A stretch of 7,980 nucleotides of DNA from Campylobacterales bacterium (GTDB lineage Bacteria > Campylobacterota > Campylobacteria > Campylobacterales > JALSKU01), in the NCBI GenBank assembly GCA_027038235.1, contig JALVXV010000261.1, positions 1 to 7,980 on the forward strand. Reading direction: 5' to 3'. Positions within the stretch are counted from its first letter, which is position 1. Each line of letters starts with the position of its first letter. The notes under the pieces were generated by a model that ran no database searches, was not told the origin of the DNA, and was given only the letters and a program-made list of their open reading frames with translations. Positions 5,084-7,980 of the stretch are shown one piece after another. The translations under genes were made by a program, and so were the position numbers.

Positions 5084-6211
5084 ATGAAAAAGATTGGTTT
5101 GATTATTATAATTTTGATGATTGTATTTTTTGGTTACAAAGGGTATGAATATCTAAGCTTCAGAAGAGCAAATGCAGTAAGTGATGCAGGATTTGTAAAG
5201 AGTGATTCGTTGAGTGTATTAAATTTTAAAGTAGATGGAAAGGTTGATACTCTCTTATACAAAGAGGGTGATAGTGTAAAAAAGGGAGATTTATTAGCAA
5301 CTATCGATGCTAAAGATTTTATAGTTGCTACTAAAAAAGTTGAAAACTCTATCATATCTTTACAAAACAGGATAGACTCTTTAAAGATAAAGCAAAAGAA
5401 GGTTGCAAAGGATATAGATATATCTAATATAATAGCACAAAATGATATAGGTGCATATAAAAGCAAAATTATATCTTTAAAACTATCTATCAAATCAAAT
5501 CAAACAAAATTAAGACAACTTCAAAAAGATACCTATAGACTTAAAAAACTCTCATCTAAAAAGTTAATAGCAAAAGATAAGTATGAGAAATCAGCTACGG
5601 CACTAAAATCCCTAAGAGAGAAACTTTTAGCCCAAGAGGAGGAGCTAAATGCTGCAAAGTTTCAACTTCAAAATATAAAAGAGAAGTTAAATCTTACAAA
5701 AAATAGTAAATTAAATCTAAAAGAGATAGATAAAAATATCCAAGCTCTTATATTTCAAAAAAAAGCTCTTTTAGAGACTCTTAAGGAGTTAAAGCTAAAG
5801 ATCTCCTATTGCAAACTTTTTGCCCCATTTGATGGAGTGATTGCTAAGAAATTTATCAATGATAAAAGAGTAGTAGCAAGTGGTTATCCTATATATGCTC
5901 TTGTTGATCCAAAGGATTTACATGCTGAGGTATTGCTCTCAGAAAAGAAACTCCATGGCATAAAGGTAGGAAATAGTGTAGAGATAGATGCTGATGCTAT
6001 AAAAGATAAGAAGTTTAAAGGGGTAGTTGAGTCTATACTTCCAGCATCTGCTTCTACCTTTTCACTTGTTCCAAGAGATATAGCAAGTGGAGAGTTTACA
6101 AAGCTTGATCAGAGGTTTGTAGTAAGAATAAAGCTAAAAGAGATAAAAGGCTTAAGAGTAGGCATGAGTCTTAATATCGCTATTAAAAGGGGTAAAGGTG
6201 GGGAGGAGTAA
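5084..6211 (+). CDS. emrA: EmrA/HlyD-family membrane fusion protein of a drug-efflux system
   Basis: Membrane fusion proteins of this type join an inner-membrane MFS pump to an outer-membrane TolC channel across the periplasm. The 375-residue product has one N-terminal membrane anchor (about 4-22), then the first half of a lipoyl-like domain with VDGKVDTLLYKEGDSVKKGD at 50-69. A long coiled-coil hairpin rich in Lys, Leu and Glu follows (about 80-240). The second lipoyl half, APFDGVIAKKF, is at 247-257, followed by a beta-barrel region. SLVPRDIASGEFTK..QRFVVRI at about 317-339 closely resembles the C-terminal signature of EmrA. The start at ATG 5084 has AAAGGA 7 bases before it. The last residues, KRGKGGEE, are encoded by octamer cluster C, and the stop is part of one octamer. 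The next gene, the EmrB-like pump, starts 11 bases later. Confidence 0.93.
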   Translation: MKKIGLIIIILMIVFFGYKGYEYLSFRRANAVSDAGFVKSDSLSVLNFKVDGKVDTLLYKEGDSVKKGDLLATIDAKDFIVATKKVENSIISLQNRIDSLKIKQKKVAKDIDISNIIAQNDIGAYKSKIISLKLSIKSNQTKLRQLQKDTYRLKKLSSKKLIAKDKYEKSATALKSLREKLLAQEEELNAAKFQLQNIKEKLNLTKNSKLNLKEIDKNIQALIFQKKALLETLKELKLKISYCKLFAPFDGVIAKKFINDKRVVASGYPIYALVDPKDLHAEVLLSEKKLHGIKVGNSVEIDADAIKDKKFKGVVESILPASASTFSLVPRDIASGEFTKLDQRFVVRIKLKEIKGLRVGMSLNIAIKRGKGGEE

Positions 6212-6223
6212 AGGGGTAAAGAG
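6189..6223 (+). repeat. Octamer repeat cluster C at the emrA/emrB junction
   Basis: GGGGTAAA at 6189-6196, a diverged GGTGGGGA at 6197-6204, GGAGTAAA at 6205-6212 and GGGGTAAA at 6213-6220 run in exact 8-base register, followed by GAG. Aligned with cluster A, 31 of 35 bases match. The first two blocks encode the C-terminus of EmrA. The third contains its TAA stop (6209-6211). GGGG in the fourth is the likely ribosome binding site for the GTG start of emrB at 6223. Confidence 0.85.
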
Positions 6224-7773
6224 TGGATGATTTGGACTTGAATAATTTTAAAAAGAGTTGGGATATAACTACTGCACAAAGGGTACTTTTTAGTATTATA
6301 GTTATGAGTGGGGCTTTTATGGCTATACTTGATACAACAGTAGTTGATGTAATAGTGCCAAAACTTACCGGTCCTTTAGCAAGTGATATGTATGGGGTGC
6401 AGTGGATCATTACAAGCTACATGATAGCTGCTGCTATAGCACTTTTAATTACAGAGTATTTGATAAAAACTCTTGGTGCAAAAAAGATATTTATTTTGGG
6501 AGTGGTTTTATTTACTATCGCATCACTCTTTTGTGGCTTAAGTGATACTCTAACCTCTATCATAATTTTTAGAGTTATTCAAGGTATTGGTGAAGCACTT
6601 ATTATGGTAACAAGCCATATCATGATATTTTCTTATTTTCCTCCTCATCAGCAAGGATTGGCTATGGGTATATTTGGGCTTGGAGTTAGTTTTGCTCCAG
6701 CCTTAGGGCCAACTTTTGGTGGATATTTAACAGAGTATTATGGGTGGAGAATGGTCTTTTTTATAAATGTGCCTGTTGGCATACTTTTAAGTGTTGCTGG
6801 TATTTTATATCTTCCAAAAGATTTAAAATTTGAGAAGATGAAGTTTAATTTTATCAGTCTCTTTCTTATCTCTATCGCTACTATATCATTGCTTATTATG
6901 CTCTCAAAGGGGCAACAAAGAGGATGGTTTAATGATGAGCTTATAGTACTACTCTTTTTTATAAGCATCATTGGCTACTTGATGTATGCTTTTAGTGAAA
7001 TTATCTCAAAACATAAGCTTATAGACTTCTCTCTTTTTAAAAATTTTGATTTTTCAAATGGTATATTTTTATATACTTTTATCATGGGTTTTAGCATGTA
7101 TCAATACTTCTATCTTTTGCCGGTTTATTATGAACATATCAAAATGTTACCTACTTTAGATGCTGGAATTGCTGTATTTTCTTTTGCTGTATTTATTGGA
7201 TTTTTTGCTCCGATTGCCGGTATGCTTAGTGATAAACTTGGTGCAAAAAAGGTGCTTTTATTTTCTGGTATTATATATCTTTTGACCTCTTATTTGTTGC
7301 TACCCTCTTTAAACTACTACACACCTATTGTAAGAGCTGAACTTTTAACTGTGCCTTTTGGTATAGCAATGGGACTATTTTTTGCTCCTGCTACAGTACT
7401 ACTCTTACAAAATGCCCCACAAGAGAAGGGTGAGTTGGCTATAGTCTTGATGGATTATGTGAGATTTGTTGGGGGAAGTTTTGGTACAGCTCTTGCTACA
7501 AATAACATGGAGTATTTTAAAAATCTTAACTTTAAACATTTTGAAGAGTTGCAAAATCCAGCTTTGATATATGATGTTCTAACTAATGCTAAAGATTTTA
7601 TAGGTGTATCTCTTGATAAAATGGAGGCATTTTTTAGTGGATATGAGAGATTGATGAGTTATAATTATGGATTTAGAAGTGTATTTTTAAGTGCAGCTCA
7701 TTGGGGGGCATTGGGTTTTATCTTTGTATTGTTACTGTTTGTAAAATTTAAAAAAGTATCTATCAAGAGGTAA
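6223..7773 (+). CDS. emrB: EmrB/QacA-type MFS multidrug transporter, DHA2 family, 14 TM segments expected
   Basis: DHA2 drug:proton antiporters expel lipophilic or cationic compounds; EmrB-type members work with an EmrA partner and a TolC channel. The 516-residue length suits the 14-TM group. Visible signatures are LDTTVVDVIVPKL at 36-48 (motif D1, with D37), W61 with TSYM, RVIQGIGEALIM at 117-128 (motif B), LGVSFAPALGPTFGG at 153-167 (motif C, the antiporter motif) and FFINVPVG at 179-186, which is characteristic of DHA2. The loop 2-3 motif is reduced to GAKK at 85-88, while SDKLGAKK at 336-343 is the matching loop in the second half. The start is GTG at 6223; an ATG at 6227 is out of frame. 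GGGG of an octamer lies 6 bases before the start. The stop (7771-7773) is again inside an octamer. Confidence 0.94.
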   Translation: MDDLDLNNFKKSWDITTAQRVLFSIIVMSGAFMAILDTTVVDVIVPKLTGPLASDMYGVQWIITSYMIAAAIALLITEYLIKTLGAKKIFILGVVLFTIASLFCGLSDTLTSIIIFRVIQGIGEALIMVTSHIMIFSYFPPHQQGLAMGIFGLGVSFAPALGPTFGGYLTEYYGWRMVFFINVPVGILLSVAGILYLPKDLKFEKMKFNFISLFLISIATISLLIMLSKGQQRGWFNDELIVLLFFISIIGYLMYAFSEIISKHKLIDFSLFKNFDFSNGIFLYTFIMGFSMYQYFYLLPVYYEHIKMLPTLDAGIAVFSFAVFIGFFAPIAGMLSDKLGAKKVLLFSGIIYLLTSYLLLPSLNYYTPIVRAELLTVPFGIAMGLFFAPATVLLLQNAPQEKGELAIVLMDYVRFVGGSFGTALATNNMEYFKNLNFKHFEELQNPALIYDVLTNAKDFIGVSLDKMEAFFSGYERLMSYNYGFRSVFLSAAHWGALGFIFVLLLFVKFKKVSIKR

Positions 7774-7782
7774 AGAGGTAAA
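7767..7782 (+). repeat. Octamer repeat cluster D at the emrB/TolC-like junction
   Basis: GAGGTAAA occurs twice in tandem at 7767-7774 and 7775-7782. It is a variant of the GGRGTAAA unit found at the other two junctions of this locus. The first copy contains the emrB stop codon, and the second sits just before the ATG of a 12-codon ORF. Downstream, at about 7790-7818, CT-rich sequence partly complementary to these copies could pair with them. Confidence 0.7.
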
Positions 7783-7783
7783 A

Positions 7784-7822
7784 ATGCAACTCTTATACTC
7801 CTTTGTCTCTTTAGCTACCTAA
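7784..7822 (+). CDS. Tentative 12-codon ORF between emrB and the TolC-like gene
   Basis: ATG at 7784 opens a 12-residue frame, MQLLYSFVSLAT, ending at TAA 7820-7822, eleven bases before the next gene. GAGG of the second GAGGTAAA copy lies 5 bases before the ATG, which is a suitable ribosome binding site. The peptide is hydrophobic. It may be translated only to carry ribosomes across the junction, or may be chance; nothing else supports it. Confidence 0.2.
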   Translation: MQLLYSFVSLAT

Positions 7823-7833
7823 GAAGGAATTTG

Positions 7834-7980
7834 ATGATGAAAAAAATTATTTTATTTTTGTTGCCTATATTGTTGTTTTCAACAGAGGTTAAGGATATTA
7901 TAAAGGGTATTGATAACTCACTACTAATAAAATCGAGTAAAATCAAAACAGAGGCTTTAAAAAAAATGGTTGGATTTTAT
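7834..7980 (+). CDS. TolC-like outer-membrane efflux channel, 5' part only
   Basis: The first 49 codons of a gene that continues past the right edge, translated by hand. The product begins with a clear Sec signal peptide: MMKK, then the hydrophobic stretch IILFLLPILLF and a probable cleavage near STE (about residues 16-18). The mature start, about 19-49, is an amphipathic helix (VKDIIKGIDNSLLIKSSKIK at 19-38) like the first helix of TolC-family outer membrane factors. The call rests on this short similarity plus its place after emrA and emrB, where the channel gene completes the tripartite pump. ATG 7834 or the adjacent ATG 7837 may be used; AAGGA at 7824-7828 is placed for either. The channel repeats are outside the window, so another exported protein cannot be fully excluded. 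Confidence 0.7.
   Translation, partial: MMKKIILFLLPILLFSTEVKDIIKGIDNSLLIKSSKIKTEALKKMVGFY

Noticed and set aside
5134..5493. A 119-codon minus-strand frame opposite emrA
   Set aside because: emrA has clear domain motifs on the other strand; this frame has no motif or ribosome site and arises from the lysine-rich coiled-coil coding.
6183..6410. A 75-codon minus-strand frame over the emrA/emrB junction
   Set aside because: It is antisense to the repeat and to the conserved start of the transporter, with no supporting signal.
6738..6971. A 77-codon minus-strand frame opposite emrB
   Set aside because: Antisense to a conserved transporter coding region and without motif or ribosome site.

Overview
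The window looks like chromosomal DNA of a Campylobacterota (Epsilonproteobacteria) species. This is inferred from the low GC content, the heavy use of A/T-ending codons, the compact head-to-tail genes, the TATAAT-type -10 boxes with weak or absent -35 boxes, and the gene families present. The genus cannot be named from sequence alone. No tRNA, rRNA, insertion sequence, prophage or CRISPR array is visible.

Left part, minus strand (about 1-2990). Read in the direction of transcription, it starts with a DEAD-box RNA helicase (start about 2950) under two plausible sigma-70 promoters. Then follows a tight three-gene unit: a small VapB-like antitoxin, a PIN-domain VapC-like protein that overlaps it by 13 bp and starts at TTG, and rnhB (RNase HII), coupled by a 4-bp ATGA overlap. 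Beyond it lies the 5' end of a chemoreceptor with a nitrate/nitrite-sensing (NIT) type periplasmic domain, cut by the window edge. The PIN protein has lysine where the family's second catalytic acid is expected.

Middle (about 3140-4170). mnmH (selU), the tRNA 2-selenouridine synthase, is on the plus strand. A TATAAT box ends 5 bases before its ATG, so its mRNA may be leaderless. Its 3' end overlaps a convergent TetR-family gene, and a small hairpin spans the overlap.

Right part (4149-7980). A TetR-family regulator is divergent from what reads as a tripartite drug-efflux operon: an EmrA-like membrane fusion protein, an EmrB-like 14-TM MFS transporter, and the start of a TolC-like outer-membrane channel. 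Together they would carry a substrate from the inner membrane to the outside, with the TetR protein as the likely local repressor.

The most unusual content is in the junctions of this efflux locus. An 8-base unit (GGAGTAAA, GGGGTAAA or GAGGTAAA) recurs in exact 8-base register at the TetR/emrA, emrA/emrB and emrB/TolC junctions. It supplies the stop codons of both emrA and emrB and Shine-Dalgarno-like purine blocks. At the first junction it brackets a perfect 27-bp palindrome. The same junction carries a 25-codon ORF with a good ribosome binding site upstream of emrA, followed by small hairpins over the emrA ribosome binding site; this suggests a leader-peptide control system, which is untested.
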